NCBI GenBank assembly: GCA_900473415.1
Contig: UCLR01000033.1
Location: 5,779 to 47,228, forward strand
Reading direction: 5' to 3'
Source: Hyphomicrobiales bacterium
GTDB lineage: Bacteria; Pseudomonadota; Alphaproteobacteria; Rhizobiales; Beijerinckiaceae
Length of the DNA stretch: 41,450 nucleotides
Position numbers and translations under genes: made by a program. The notes below the pieces were generated by a model. That model had not been told where the DNA came from, searched no databases, and saw only the letters and a list, made by a program, of their open reading frames with translations. Positions 24,447 through 35,774 of this stretch are shown piece by piece; position 1 is the stretch's first letter, and every line of letters begins with the position of its first letter.

Positions 24447-25439
24447 ATGAACACCGTTATCAACCGGCGTGGCGTGCTCAAGGGCGCTGCGGCTGGAGCA
24501 GTTACCCTTATTGCGGCGCCTGCCATCGCGCAGGCCACCTGGCCGAGCCGACCGCTCACCATGATCTGCCCCTGGGGCGCGGGCGGCGGCACGGACGCCA
24601 CGGCGCGCATCGTGGCGCAGCTTCTGGAGAAGGACCTCGGCCAGCCGGTCAACGTCGTGAACCGCACGGGCGGCTCGGGCGTGGTCGGCCATTCGGCCAT
24701 CGCGACGGCCGCGCCGGACGGCTACAACATCGGCATGCTCACGGTCGAGATCGCCATGATGCATCATCAGGGCCTGACCGATCTGACGCCCGCGAGCTAT
24801 GTCCCGTTGGCGCTGATGAACGAGGACCCGCCGGGCGTTCAGGTCTCGGCGTCGGGCCCCTACAAGGACATCAAGGCGCTGGCGGAAGCCATCAAGGCGG
24901 CGCCTCCCGGCAAACTCAAGGCCTCCGGCACCGGCCAGGGCGGCATCTGGCACCTCGCCCTGATCGGCTGGCTTGTCGCCATGGGGCTGAAGCCCGACCA
25001 CGTTGCCTGGGTGCCGTCGAACGGCGCCGCTCCGGCGATGCAGGACCTCGCGGCCGGCGGCCTCGACATGGTGACCTGCTCGGTGCCTGAGGGCCGGGCG
25101 ATGATCGACGCCGGCAAGGCGAAGTCGATCGCGATCATGGCCACCGAGCGCAACCCGCAGTTCAAGGACGTGCCGACGCTCAACGAGACGCTGGGCCTGC
25201 ATTATTCGGTCGGCGCCTGGCGCGGCATCGGCGCGCCGAAGGGCTTGCCGGCCGAGATCGCGGCCAAGCTGACCGCGGCGCTCAAGAAGGCCTACGACTC
25301 GAAGGACTACAAGGACTTCATGAACTCCCGCGGCTTCGGCATGAAGTTCGCGGACGGACCGGGCTTCGGCACCTTCATGGCCGAGAGCGACAAGTCAATG
25401 GCCTCGGCCATGAAGGCCGCTGGCCTCGCCAAGGGCTGA
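24447..25439 (+). CDS. Tripartite tricarboxylate transporter substrate-binding protein (TctC/Bug), copy 2
   Basis: 330 residues, the same length as copy 1 and alignable to it without gaps. It has the leader MNTVINRRGVLKGAAAGAVTLIAAPAIAQ, the glycine-rich loop ICPWGAGGGTDATAR, and the shared ligand-side stretch GTGQGGIWHLALIGWL. Most differences lie in the C-terminal quarter and the signal peptide, while the central pocket region is nearly unchanged, so the two receptors probably bind the same or closely related acids. GGAGGAG lies upstream of the ATG. A strong terminator follows before tctB, so this receptor should be made in excess over the membrane subunits. Confidence 0.92.
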   Translation: MNTVINRRGVLKGAAAGAVTLIAAPAIAQATWPSRPLTMICPWGAGGGTDATARIVAQLLEKDLGQPVNVVNRTGGSGVVGHSAIATAAPDGYNIGMLTVEIAMMHHQGLTDLTPASYVPLALMNEDPPGVQVSASGPYKDIKALAEAIKAAPPGKLKASGTGQGGIWHLALIGWLVAMGLKPDHVAWVPSNGAAPAMQDLAAGGLDMVTCSVPEGRAMIDAGKAKSIAIMATERNPQFKDVPTLNETLGLHYSVGAWRGIGAPKGLPAEIAAKLTAALKKAYDSKDYKDFMNSRGFGMKFADGPGFGTFMAESDKSMASAMKAAGLAKG

Positions 25440-25454
25440 CGGCCACATCACCGG

Positions 25455-25492
25455 CGCCGGGAGCAGGGCGACGCTCCCGGCGTCCTTATTTT
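25455..25492 (+). terminator. Intrinsic terminator/attenuator between tctC and tctB
   Basis: A perfect 10-bp stem, CGCCGGGAGC (25455-25464) with GCTCCCGGCG (25473-25482), an 8-base loop, and a T-rich tail TCCTTATTTT (25483-25492). It is the clearest rho-independent terminator in the window. tctB follows 30 bases later with no obvious promoter, so partial readthrough into tctBA is likely. Confidence 0.8.
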
Positions 25493-25522
25493 GAAACACG
25501 GCTCTTCCGGGGAGCAGACGTC

Positions 25523-26014
25523 TTGCAACTATCCGATCGTATCACCGGCTCTGCCCTCGCGGTGCTCGGTGCTTCCGCTTTCCTCTACGGCTCGAAGCTA
25601 CCGCCCGTTCCCGGCCAGCAGGTCGGCCCCTCTGCCTTTCCCATGGTCGTCGGCGCGGGGCTCGTGCTCTGCGGCGGGCTGATCATCTTCGGGATCGGCC
25701 GCCATTTCGAGGAGGTCGCCGAGGCCGATGTCGTCGCCCATGCGACGGCGGAGGAACTCGCGCCGCTGCCGGCCTGGCGCAACTGGCTGGCGCTGCTGCC
25801 GCCGGCGCTGCTCGCCTTCTACGCGCTCGCCTCCGAGACGCTGGGCTTCCTGCCGAGCGCCGCGATCATGGTGCTGGTCGCCAGCCTCGCCTTCGGCGCG
25901 AAGCCGAAGCTGGCCGTGCCGCTGGCCATCATCGCGCCCTTCGTGATCAATCTGATCTTCCTCAAATTGCTGCGTGTGCCCCTGCCCGGCGGCCTGCTGC
26001 CGTTCCCGTGGTGA
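25523..26014 (+). CDS. tctB: Tripartite tricarboxylate transporter small membrane subunit TctB
   Basis: 163 residues with four predicted membrane segments (ITGSALAVLGASAFLYG, AFPMVVGAGLVLCGGLIIFGIG, LALLPPALLAFYALASETLGFLP, LAVPLAIIAPFVINLIFLKLL). Family knowledge: TctB is the poorly conserved small subunit that works with TctA in sodium- or proton-coupled carboxylate uptake. The proposed start is TTG at 25523 with GGGGAG about 12 bases upstream; no ATG is nearby. The C-terminal LRVPLPGGLLPFPW is typical of the family. tctA follows after 13 bases, so the two form one unit. Confidence 0.88.
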   Translation: MQLSDRITGSALAVLGASAFLYGSKLPPVPGQQVGPSAFPMVVGAGLVLCGGLIIFGIGRHFEEVAEADVVAHATAEELAPLPAWRNWLALLPPALLAFYALASETLGFLPSAAIMVLVASLAFGAKPKLAVPLAIIAPFVINLIFLKLLRVPLPGGLLPFPW

Positions 26015-26027
26015 GAAGGGGCTGACC

Positions 26028-27530
26028 ATGGATACCGTCATCAAGGCCTTCGGCCTGGTTTTTCAATTCGATGTGATGATCGCCATCGTGGCGTCGGCCT
26101 TCTACGGGCTGACCGTCGGTGCGCTGCCGGGCCTTTCAGCCACCATGGCGACCGCGCTGCTCGTGCCGGTCACCTTCTACCTCTCGCCCATCGCGGCGGT
26201 GGCGACGATCATCACCGCCTCGGCGATGGCGATCTTCTCCGGCGACATTCCGGGCTGCCTGCTGCGCATCCCCGGCACGCCGGCCTCTGCAGCCTATACC
26301 GACGAAGCCTATGCGATGACGCGCAAGGGCCAGGCGGAAACCGCGCTCGGCATCTGCCTGTGGTTCTCGGCGCTGGGCGGTATCGCCGGCACGCTCTCGC
26401 TGATGCTGATCGCGCCGCTGCTGGCCGAGATGGCGCTCTCCTTCTCGACCTATGAGAACTTCTGGCTCGCCATGCTCGGCCTGATGTGCTCGACGCTGGT
26501 GGCGCGCTCCTCGCCGATCAAGGCGATCGCCGCGATGCTGCTTGGACTGCTGATCACCTGCATCGGTATTGACAATCCGGGCGGCGTGGCGCGCTTCACC
26601 TTCGGCTCGACGGACCTGCTCGGCGGCATCGAGCCGATCCCCGCGCTGGTCGGCGTCTTCGCGCTGGCCGAGGTGATGCGGGCACTGACCGAGCGCGAGC
26701 CGCCGAAGATCGAGAATCGGAAGCTCGGCTCGATCCTCAAGGGCCAGTGGGAGCTGACCAAGCAGTATCCCAAGCAGCAGACGCGCGGGAACATCGTCGG
26801 CATCATCATCGGCGTGCTGCCCGGCGCCGGCGCCGACATGGCGGCCTGGGTCAGCTACGCCATGGCCAAGCGCTTCTCCAAGACGCCGGAGAAGTTCGGC
26901 ACTGGGCACCCCGAAGGGCTAATCGAGGCGGGCGCCTCCAACAACGCCTCGCTCGCCTCGGGCTGGGTGCCGGCGCTGCTCTTCGGCATCCCCGGCGACA
27001 CCATCACTGCCATCGCCATCGGCGTGCTCTACATGAAGGGGCTGAACCCCGGGCCGACGCTGTTCACCACCCAGGCCGAGAGCATGTACGCGCTCTACAT
27101 CATCTTCATCCTGGGCAACATCATCATGATCCCCTTCGGCATCGTCATGATCCGGCTGGCGAGCCGCGTCGTGGGCGCGCCGCGTTCGGCGGTGATGCCG
27201 GTGATTATGGTGTTCTGCGCGGTCGGCGCCTTCGCCACGGCGGGCAACAACCTGTTCGCCGTCTGGTGCGTGGCCTTCTTCGGCCTGTTCGGCTACGCGA
27301 TGGAGAAGAACGGCTATCCGGTCGCCGCGATGGTGCTCGGCATCGTCATGGGCACGATGGTGGAGCAGAGCTTCGTCACCTCGCTGATCAAGTCGGACGG
27401 CTCGGTGCTGCCCTTCTTCGACCGGCCGGTGTCGTCGGTTCTGGCGGCGATGACCTTCGCGGCGCTGCTCTGGCCGGTCTTCACCTGGACGCGTGACTGG
27501 CTCAAGGGCCGCAGGGTGGTGGCGGCCTGA
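26028..27530 (+). CDS. tctA: Tripartite tricarboxylate transporter large permease TctA
   Basis: 500 residues with about 11-12 hydrophobic segments, forming the transport channel. Family stretches include GLTVGALPGLSATMATALLVPVTFYL near the N terminus and IPGCLLRIPGTPASAAYTDEAY, then GIIIGVLPGAGADMAAWVSY and SNNASLASGWVPALLFGIPGD in the second half; the repeated PG motifs reflect the internal duplication of the family. The start ATG at 26028 is preceded by GAAGGGG. It converges on the enoyl-CoA isomerase gene with only 15 bases between them. Substrate is a carboxylate of unknown identity. Confidence 0.94.
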   Translation: MDTVIKAFGLVFQFDVMIAIVASAFYGLTVGALPGLSATMATALLVPVTFYLSPIAAVATIITASAMAIFSGDIPGCLLRIPGTPASAAYTDEAYAMTRKGQAETALGICLWFSALGGIAGTLSLMLIAPLLAEMALSFSTYENFWLAMLGLMCSTLVARSSPIKAIAAMLLGLLITCIGIDNPGGVARFTFGSTDLLGGIEPIPALVGVFALAEVMRALTEREPPKIENRKLGSILKGQWELTKQYPKQQTRGNIVGIIIGVLPGAGADMAAWVSYAMAKRFSKTPEKFGTGHPEGLIEAGASNNASLASGWVPALLFGIPGDTITAIAIGVLYMKGLNPGPTLFTTQAESMYALYIIFILGNIIMIPFGIVMIRLASRVVGAPRSAVMPVIMVFCAVGAFATAGNNLFAVWCVAFFGLFGYAMEKNGYPVAAMVLGIVMGTMVEQSFVTSLIKSDGSVLPFFDRPVSSVLAAMTFAALLWPVFTWTRDWLKGRRVVAA

Positions 27531-27545
27531 GGGCCGCCATCCCGC

Positions 27546-28295
27546 TTACTTCTTCAGGAAGGCTGCAAAGGCTGCGATCGCCTCGGGCGAGCGCAGCCTT
27601 TCGGCAAAATGGCGGGCCTCGGTCGCGATGGTCTCCGCCACCGCCGCGGCCGAGCCGCGCTTCAGCAGCATCTTGGTCAGGGCGAGCGACTCGGGCGGCA
27701 TCGCGGCGAGCGCCCTGGCGCGGGCCAAGCCGGTTTCGAGCGCTGAGCCGTCCTCGACGACCGCGTTGAGGAGACCGGCCTCGGCAGCCGTCGCGGCGTC
27801 GAAGGGCTCGCCCAGCATCAGGAGCTCAGCCGCCTTCTTGCTACCGGCGACGAGCGGCAGCAGATAGCTTGAGCCGCCCTCCGGCGAGAGGCCGAGCGCG
27901 GCGAAGGGCAGGCGAAAGCTCGCGGAGCACCCGGCGACGGCGAGGTCGCAATGCAGCAGCATCGTCGTGCCGATGCCGACGGCGAAGCCCTCGACGGCGG
28001 CGACGATCGGTTTCTTCGCGGTCGAGATCGCGTGCAGGAAATCGATGGCGACCTTCGGGCCTTCGCCCGCGGCGGCGGCCATCGCGAAATCCTTGATGTC
28101 GTTGCCGCTGGTGAAGCAGCCGCCGGCGCCGGTCAGCAGGAGGACGCGCACGGAGATGTCGGCCTCAGCGGCGGCGATGGCCTCGATGAGCCCGGTATAG
28201 CTCGCGCGGTCGAGCGCGTTCTTGCGCTCCGGCCGGTTCATGGTGATCTGCACGACGCCGTCCGCGGCGGCCTGGCTCAGCACGCTCTCGCTCAT
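27546..28295 (-). CDS. Enoyl-CoA hydratase/isomerase family protein, isomerase-like
   Basis: 249 residues, crotonase fold. The oxyanion-hole strands are [13 protein letters not shown] and [19 protein letters not shown]. The two hydratase glutamates are missing: the first position reads Thr111 and the second reads Phe131 (LPFAALG). Glu139 in LSPEGGSS sits where the single catalytic base of delta3,delta2-enoyl-CoA isomerases lies. It is therefore more likely an isomerase that shifts double bonds in unsaturated acyl-CoAs than a hydratase. AGGAGG precedes the ATG at 28295. It is divergent from the bifunctional beta-oxidation protein, 157 bp away, suggesting joint use in fatty-acid or dicarboxylate breakdown. 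Confidence 0.88.
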   Translation of the reverse strand: MSESVLSQAAADGVVQITMNRPERKNALDRASYTGLIEAIAAAEADISVRVLLLTGAGGCFTSGNDIKDFAMAAAAGEGPKVAIDFLHAISTAKKPIVAAVEGFAVGIGTTMLLHCDLAVAGCSASFRLPFAALGLSPEGGSSYLLPLVAGSKKAAELLMLGEPFDAATAAEAGLLNAVVEDGSALETGLARARALAAMPPESLALTKMLLKRGSAAAVAETIATEARHFAERLRSPEAIAAFAAFLKK

Positions 28296-28452
28296 GAAGT
28301 CCCCTCCTGTGTTGCCATCGGGGATGGCATGGGCTCTCGCGCAGGGTCAAGCGAGGCCGGCTTGACAGGCGGCGGGCCAGCCTCTCCCTAACCGAGGCAG
28401 GTTTTCGCCGCCCGTGGCGAATCGCTGCCGAGGCAGATCGGGAGGCCGCGCA

Positions 28453-30522
<2,070 letters not shown>

Positions 30523-30619
30523 GAGGCTTTCCTCCGCCGGTCATCGCTACCGCCCGGTTTTCATCTCAGTGTCGCGCGGGCTAGTCTTTCTGCCGTGCAC
30601 GCCATTCCGGGAGAGGCGC

Positions 30620-31696
30620 TTGGCTTCGGGTCTGTTCGCATTGCTGGACGATGTCGCCGCCATCGCCAAGGTTGCAGCGGCGTCCATCGACGACGTGGCG
30701 GCACAGGCCGGCAAAGCCGGGGTCAAGGCGGCGGGAGTGGTTATCGATGACGCGGCGGTGACGCCGCGCTACGCGGTCGGCTTCGCGGCGTCGCGCGAAC
30801 TGCCGATTATCTGGCGCATCGCGATGGGCTCGCTGCGCAACAAGCTCATCTTCCTCTTACCCGGCGCGCTGGTGCTGGCTCTCGTTGCGCCCTGGGCGAT
30901 CACGCCGCTGCTGATGGCGGGCGGGGCCTTCCTCTGCTTCGAGGGGACGGAGAAGGTGCTGGAACTGGTGCTGCCGCATGAGGCTCATGGCTCGCACGAC
31001 AGCGAGGCCGACGCGGTCGGCGATCCGGCGACGCTGGAGCGGCAGAAGATCGCCGGTGCGGTCAATACCGACTTCATCCTCTCGGCCGAGATCATGGCGA
31101 TCACGCTCGCCGGCGTCTCGGACCAGAGCTTTTGGACGCAGGCGGCGGTGCTCGCCGTCGTCGGCATCGGGATCACCGCCGCTGTCTACGGTGTCGTCGC
31201 GCTTATCGTGAAGGCGGACGATCTTGGCGTCGCGCTCGCCGCCAATCTGCGCCCGGTTGCGAGCGTGCTTGGCCTGCGCAGGCCCGTAGAGGGCGAGGCC
31301 GGCGGATCCGACCGGGCGCTCGCCCGGGTGACGCAGCCGCTCGGACGCGGTCTGGTTGTCGGTATGCCGCATACGCTGAGCCTGCTCGCAGTGGTCGGCA
31401 CGGCGGCCATGCTTTGGGTGGGCGGGGGCATCATCATCCACGGGCTGGAGACTTTCGGCTTCACAACGCTCGGCCACGGTGTCCACGCGATCGCCGTCGC
31501 CGCTGCGCATATCTTGCCGGCCTGGCTGACGCCAATCGCGGAGTGGCTGGTGGGAGCTGCACTTTCGGCCGTGTTCGGCCTCGTGGTCGGCGCGGCCGCA
31601 GTCTTCGTGATGCAGCGGCTGGTCGGACCGCTGATCAGGCTGTTCCGAGGCAAGAGCGCCGCCAAGCCCGTGCCCGATAGCGGGCAGGGGCACTGA
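30620..31696 (+). CDS. DUF808 family inner-membrane protein (YedI-like)
   Basis: 358 residues from TTG at 30620, preceded by GGGAGAGG; the translated N terminus (LASGLFALLDDVAAIAKVAAASIDDVAAQ) is the family-typical opening, which supports this start over an upstream GTG at 30569. Several membrane segments follow (LIFLLPGALVLALVAPWAI, AVLAVVGIGITAAVYGVVALIV, TLSLLAVVGTAAMLWVGGGIIIHGL, LVGAALSAVFGLVVGAAAVFVMQ). The stretch HDSEADAVGDPATLERQKIAGAVNTDFILSAEI includes conserved family residues. The function of DUF808 proteins is not established; no specific role is proposed. Confidence 0.88.
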   Translation: MASGLFALLDDVAAIAKVAAASIDDVAAQAGKAGVKAAGVVIDDAAVTPRYAVGFAASRELPIIWRIAMGSLRNKLIFLLPGALVLALVAPWAITPLLMAGGAFLCFEGTEKVLELVLPHEAHGSHDSEADAVGDPATLERQKIAGAVNTDFILSAEIMAITLAGVSDQSFWTQAAVLAVVGIGITAAVYGVVALIVKADDLGVALAANLRPVASVLGLRRPVEGEAGGSDRALARVTQPLGRGLVVGMPHTLSLLAVVGTAAMLWVGGGIIIHGLETFGFTTLGHGVHAIAVAAAHILPAWLTPIAEWLVGAALSAVFGLVVGAAAVFVMQRLVGPLIRLFRGKSAAKPVPDSGQGH

Positions 31697-31705
31697 CGAG
31701 GGGTC

Positions 31706-32386
31706 TCAATCCAGCCAGGTGGTGAAGTTCTCGACCGGCTCGCGCTCGGGCACGAGGCGGTTGGCCGACGCGCTGGGATCGGCCTTGCCGATGGCGATGC
31801 CGCAGACGACGATCTCCTGCTCCGGGATGGCGAGCTCGCGCCGCACGACCGGGTGAAAGCGGGCGAAGATCGCCTGAGGGCAGGAATCGAGGCCGTGCCC
31901 CTGCGCGGCGATCAGCAGGTTCTGCAGGAACATACCGAGGTCGAGCCAGGAGCCGATCTCGAGGTCGCGGTCGATGGTGAGCATCAGCGCGACGGGCGCG
32001 TCGAAGAAGCGCAGATTGGCCTCGGTCTGCCGGCGCATCCCGGCCTTGTCGCCCCGGACCACGCCGAGCAGGCCGTAGAGGTCCCAGCCCAGCTTGCGGC
32101 GGCGTGAGAGATAGGGTTCGCGGAAGGTCTCAGGATAGTAGCGATATTCCTCGGCGGCCGGCAGATCGGGCGAATCCAGCGAGGCGATCAGAGCCGCCTC
32201 CAGCCGGGTGCGAGTGCTGGGGCCGATGACCCTGAGCTTCCAGGGCTGCATGTTCGTGCCGGAGGGAGCCTGCGCTGCGAGGTCGATCAGGTGGCGCAGC
32301 AGCGCCGGATCGACCGGATCAGGCAGGAAACCGCGGATGGCGCGGCGGGAGCGGATGGCGTGTTCGACGGCTTCGGTGGGCGTCAT
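31706..32386 (-). CDS. Nitroreductase family protein
   Basis: 226 residues, FMN-binding flavoprotein fold. The N-terminal RSRRAIRGFLPDPVDPALL and AAQAPSGTNMQPWKLRVI are the flavin-contact stretches of the family, and the C-terminal VVCGIAIGKADPSASANRLVPER is the usual end. Such enzymes use NAD(P)H to reduce nitro compounds, quinones or enones; the physiological substrate is unknown. Its start lies 24 bases after the stop of the FAD-linked oxidase, so it is probably the third gene of a lysS-oxidase-nitroreductase unit. It converges on the DUF808 gene with 9 bases between stops. Confidence 0.9.
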   Translation of the reverse strand: MTPTEAVEHAIRSRRAIRGFLPDPVDPALLRHLIDLAAQAPSGTNMQPWKLRVIGPSTRTRLEAALIASLDSPDLPAAEEYRYYPETFREPYLSRRRKLGWDLYGLLGVVRGDKAGMRRQTEANLRFFDAPVALMLTIDRDLEIGSWLDLGMFLQNLLIAAQGHGLDSCPQAIFARFHPVVRRELAIPEQEIVVCGIAIGKADPSASANRLVPEREPVENFTTWLD

Positions 32387-32410
32387 CTCGTCCGTCCTGC
32401 TCCGTTCGCC

Positions 32411-33802
32411 TCAGGCTGTCGCCGGCAATATGCGCCCGCGGTTGAGGATATTGCCGGGGTCGAGCGTGCGCTTCAGCGTCGCCATCAGCGCGAGCTCGGG
32501 CTCGGAGCGGCTCATGCCGAGATAGGGCCGCTTCAGGATGCCGACGCCGTGCTCGGCCGAGACGCTTCCCTGCATCTCCCGCACCAGCTCGTATACGATG
32601 TCGGCGAAGCCTGAGAGTTCCATCGTCTCGGAGTGGATCGACAGGTGGAGATTGCTGTCGGCGAGATGGCCGAAGACGATGGGCAGCGCTTCGGCGCTGC
32701 GGGCCGCGACGCGCTTGCGCAGCAGCGCGACGGCCGTCTCCATGGCGCTCAGTGGAATGCTGACGTCGAAATGGATGCCGGGCGCCATGTCCCGGTAGAA
32801 TTCGTAATTCGCCTCGCGATAGGCCCAGAAGCGGGCACGGTCGCGGCTCGACTGCGCGACCAGGGCGTCGTCCAGCAAGCCTTCCTCGGCGAGTTCCGCG
32901 AGAGCTTCCGCAAAGGCTTCCTGCCCGGTCTCCGAAGGTCCCATCGCGGCTTCGATCACCAGCGTGATTTCCGGCTTGGCAGGGAAGGGCCAGGGCAGAG
33001 CGGTATGTTTCGCCGCGGCTTCCATGTATTCGGGCCATATCGCCTCGAAGGCGAGCAGGCTGCCGCCGAGGCGGCCTTCGAGACGGTTGAGCGCGGCGAG
33101 AGCCTTCTCGACGCTGCTCGCAGCGCAGAGCGCGGTCTGGATGCCGGCCACCGCCGGCTGCAGGGCCAGCAGCACGCGGGTGACCACGCCGAGCGTGCCC
33201 TCGCTACCAATGAAGAGCTGCGTCCAGTCATAGCCGGCGTTGTTCTTCACCACCTTCTTCAGATGGCTGACGATGCGGCCGTCCGCCGTTACGACCTCGA
33301 GGCCGAGCACGTTGCGCCGGGTCATGCCGTAGCGCAGCACCTGCACGCCGCCGGCATTGGTCGCGACATTGCCGCCGATGGTGCAACTGCCGCGCGCGCC
33401 GAGATCGACGCCGTAGAGGAAGCCAGCCTCCGCCGCCTTCTCCTGCACGATGGTCAGCGGCGTGCCGGCGAGCACCGTCGTCGTCCGGTTGACCGGGTCG
33501 ATCTCCTCGACGCCGCTCATCCGCTCCAGCGAGAGCGCGACCTCGCCCGGTTGAGGCGAAGCGCCGCCGGCGAGGCCGGTCATGCCGCCCTGGACGACGA
33601 CCGGCAGAGCAAGCTGTGAGCAGATCGCCAGTACCGCGGCGACCTCTTCGGTCGTCCGCGGCATGACGAGTACCGCGGGCAGGCCCTCGGCTGCCTTGGA
33701 AGCATCCTTGCGGTTGCGGGCGGGGATCGCCTCGCCCGTCAGTAGACCGCCGGGCCCGACCGCCTTCGCCAGCGCTGCCAGCGCATCGTTCGGGAAGGTC
33801 AT
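32411..33802 (-). CDS. FAD-binding oxidase (D-lactate/D-2-hydroxyacid dehydrogenase type)
   Basis: 463 residues. An N-terminal PCMH-type FAD domain (VVVQGGMTGLAGGASPQPGEVALSLERM, then GARGSCTIGGNVATNAGGVQVLRYGMTRRN) and a C-terminal FAD-oxidase domain ending in SAEHGVGILKRPYL and LDPGNILNRGRIL. The usual GHxGDGNLH motif reads GHLADSNLHL. The family oxidises 2-hydroxy acids such as D-lactate, glycolate or D-2-hydroxyglutarate and passes electrons to quinone or a carrier; which one cannot be decided here. It lies 41 bp downstream of lysS and just upstream of the nitroreductase gene on the same strand. Confidence 0.91.
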   Translation of the reverse strand: MTFPNDALAALAKAVGPGGLLTGEAIPARNRKDASKAAEGLPAVLVMPRTTEEVAAVLAICSQLALPVVVQGGMTGLAGGASPQPGEVALSLERMSGVEEIDPVNRTTTVLAGTPLTIVQEKAAEAGFLYGVDLGARGSCTIGGNVATNAGGVQVLRYGMTRRNVLGLEVVTADGRIVSHLKKVVKNNAGYDWTQLFIGSEGTLGVVTRVLLALQPAVAGIQTALCAASSVEKALAALNRLEGRLGGSLLAFEAIWPEYMEAAAKHTALPWPFPAKPEITLVIEAAMGPSETGQEAFAEALAELAEEGLLDDALVAQSSRDRARFWAYREANYEFYRDMAPGIHFDVSIPLSAMETAVALLRKRVAARSAEALPIVFGHLADSNLHLSIHSETMELSGFADIVYELVREMQGSVSAEHGVGILKRPYLGMSRSEPELALMATLKRTLDPGNILNRGRILPATA

Positions 33803-33843
33803 GTCAGGCTCCTAGGGGTAGTGGGAGGCGGTGCGCGGCGGGG

Positions 33844-35553
33844 TCAGCCCGCCTTGCGCGCGTCGAGGAAGGCGGCGTGCTCTTTCACGAGATCGCCGGC
33901 CAGCGCCTTGGCGATCAGGGCGCGCGTGTTGGGCAGGCCGTAGATCGCCGCAAAGGAGCCGAAACGCGGCCCCTGATCCTCGCCGAAGAAGACCTGGTAG
34001 ATCGCTTTCCACCAATCGCCCGAGACCCCCGGCCGCTCCGGCGTCGCACCCTTGGCGTTGAGGTTCTGGTAGCGTGGGATGGCGCGCGCCACGTCGAGCG
34101 CTGCATCCTGCACCATTTCCGCGGTGGCGTCGGCCGGCAGCGCGGCAATCGCCGCATCGAGCTTGGTGAAGGCCTCGCGCTCGACGTCGTCGGCCGCACG
34201 GTAGTTCTTCGCGGGCTTCACGAAATCGCGGAAATACGCGATCGCGTAGCCAACCAGCGCATCGAGCCGCGGATGGGTCGCGGGCGAGATCGAGGGCGCA
34301 TAGCGCTGCAGGAAGCCCCAGAGCACCGCCTTGTCCTCGGAATTGGCGACGGCGACGAGGTTCATCAGCAGGCCGAAGGTGACCTGCGTCCTGACCGCGT
34401 TTTCGCCCTCGCCGGTGGCGATCACCTCCGGCGCCGGCGGCTCGCCGCCATCGATGTGCCAGACCGGATTGCCGAGGCGGTTCTTCCAGTCCTGCTTCTC
34501 GTAGCCGTTGAGGAACTGAAGATATTCGTCGATGGCGCGCGGGATGACGTCGAAGTGGAGCTTCTTGGCCTCGCGCGGTCGCTGGAACATGTAGAGCGCC
34601 AGGCTCTCCGGCGGGCCATAGGTCAGCCATTCCTCGATGGTCAGGCCGTTGCCCTTCGACTTCGAGATCTTCTGGCCCTGCTCGTCGAGGAAGAGCTCGT
34701 AGTTGAAGCCTTCCGGCGGGGTGCCGTCGAGGGCACGCGCGATCTGCGAGGAGACCTTGACTGAGTCGATCAGGTCCTTGCCCGCCATCTCGTAGTCGAC
34801 GCCGAGCGCGACCCAGCGCATCGCCCAGTCCGGCTTCCACTGCAGCTTCACATGGCCGCTGGTGACCGGGGAGACGAAGCGCTCCTTCGTCTCGGGATCG
34901 GTCCAGGCGATAGTGCCGGTCTCGACATCGACCTCGTCGATCGGCACCTGCATGACGATGCGGGTCTTCGGATGGATCGGCAGGAAGGGCGAATAGGTCG
35001 CGGCCCGCTCCTCGCGCAGCGTCGGCAGCATGATCTTCATCACCGCATCGTAGCGGGCGAGCATCTTGAGCAGCGTCGCGTCGAACTCGCCGGCGCGATA
35101 GGAATCCGTCGAGGACTTGAACTCGTAGTCGAAGCCGAAGCCGTCGAGGAAGGCGCGCAGGCGCGCGTTGTTGTGGCGGCCGAACGAGTCATGCGTGCCG
35201 AACGGATCGGGCACTTCGGTCAGCGGCTTGCCGAGATTGGCCGCAAGCAGTTCCTTGTTCGGCACGTTGTCCGGCACTTTGCGCAGGCCGTCCATGTCGT
35301 CCGAGAAGGCGATCAGCCGGGTCGGGATGGTGTTGCCGGTCAGCACGCGGAAGGCGTGGCGAACCATCGAGGTGCGCGCGACCTCGCCGAACGTGCCGAT
35401 ATGCGGCAGGCCCGAGGGGCCATAGCCGGTCTCGAAGATCACCGATTTCTTGCCGGATTTCTCGATGCGAGCCACGAGTTTGCGCGCTTCCTCGAACGGC
35501 CAGGCGGCCGAACGCTGGGCGGCGTCAACGAGGGCGGCGTCGAAGGCGGGCAT
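33844..35553 (-). CDS. lysS: Class I lysyl-tRNA synthetase
   Basis: 569 residues. It charges tRNA-Lys with lysine. This is the class I enzyme, unrelated to the common class II LysRS, and is found in archaea and many alphaproteobacteria. The Rossmann-fold signature HIGH reads HIGT at residues 51-54 ([14 protein letters not shown]), and the KMSKS loop reads KISKS at 295-299. The C-terminal anticodon region (about 360-569) is present, so it looks complete and functional. The ATG at 35553 begins [15 protein letters not shown]. It is the first gene of a minus-strand run with the oxidase and nitroreductase, and it is divergent from the M20 hydrolase, 221 bp away. Confidence 0.95.
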   Translation of the reverse strand: MPAFDAALVDAAQRSAAWPFEEARKLVARIEKSGKKSVIFETGYGPSGLPHIGTFGEVARTSMVRHAFRVLTGNTIPTRLIAFSDDMDGLRKVPDNVPNKELLAANLGKPLTEVPDPFGTHDSFGRHNNARLRAFLDGFGFDYEFKSSTDSYRAGEFDATLLKMLARYDAVMKIMLPTLREERAATYSPFLPIHPKTRIVMQVPIDEVDVETGTIAWTDPETKERFVSPVTSGHVKLQWKPDWAMRWVALGVDYEMAGKDLIDSVKVSSQIARALDGTPPEGFNYELFLDEQGQKISKSKGNGLTIEEWLTYGPPESLALYMFQRPREAKKLHFDVIPRAIDEYLQFLNGYEKQDWKNRLGNPVWHIDGGEPPAPEVIATGEGENAVRTQVTFGLLMNLVAVANSEDKAVLWGFLQRYAPSISPATHPRLDALVGYAIAYFRDFVKPAKNYRAADDVEREAFTKLDAAIAALPADATAEMVQDAALDVARAIPRYQNLNAKGATPERPGVSGDWWKAIYQVFFGEDQGPRFGSFAAIYGLPNTRALIAKALAGDLVKEHAAFLDARKAG

Positions 35554-35774
35554 TTGCTCTGGTGTCCTCTCCGCGATGTCGGAAAAACGAGACTGCGGGC
35601 TTTCGCAGATCGGCTAAGGGCGGTCAATGCGTTCAAGGACTTCGCGAGGTTCCGTCCGGGAATGACGGCGGCTTTCCCGCATGCCCGGCATGAGGGCATT
35701 CGTCCGCCGTGGTTGCCGAAAGCGCGGTGCCGGATAGTGTGCTGCCTTCGCAAGCTTAACAGGATATTGCCACC

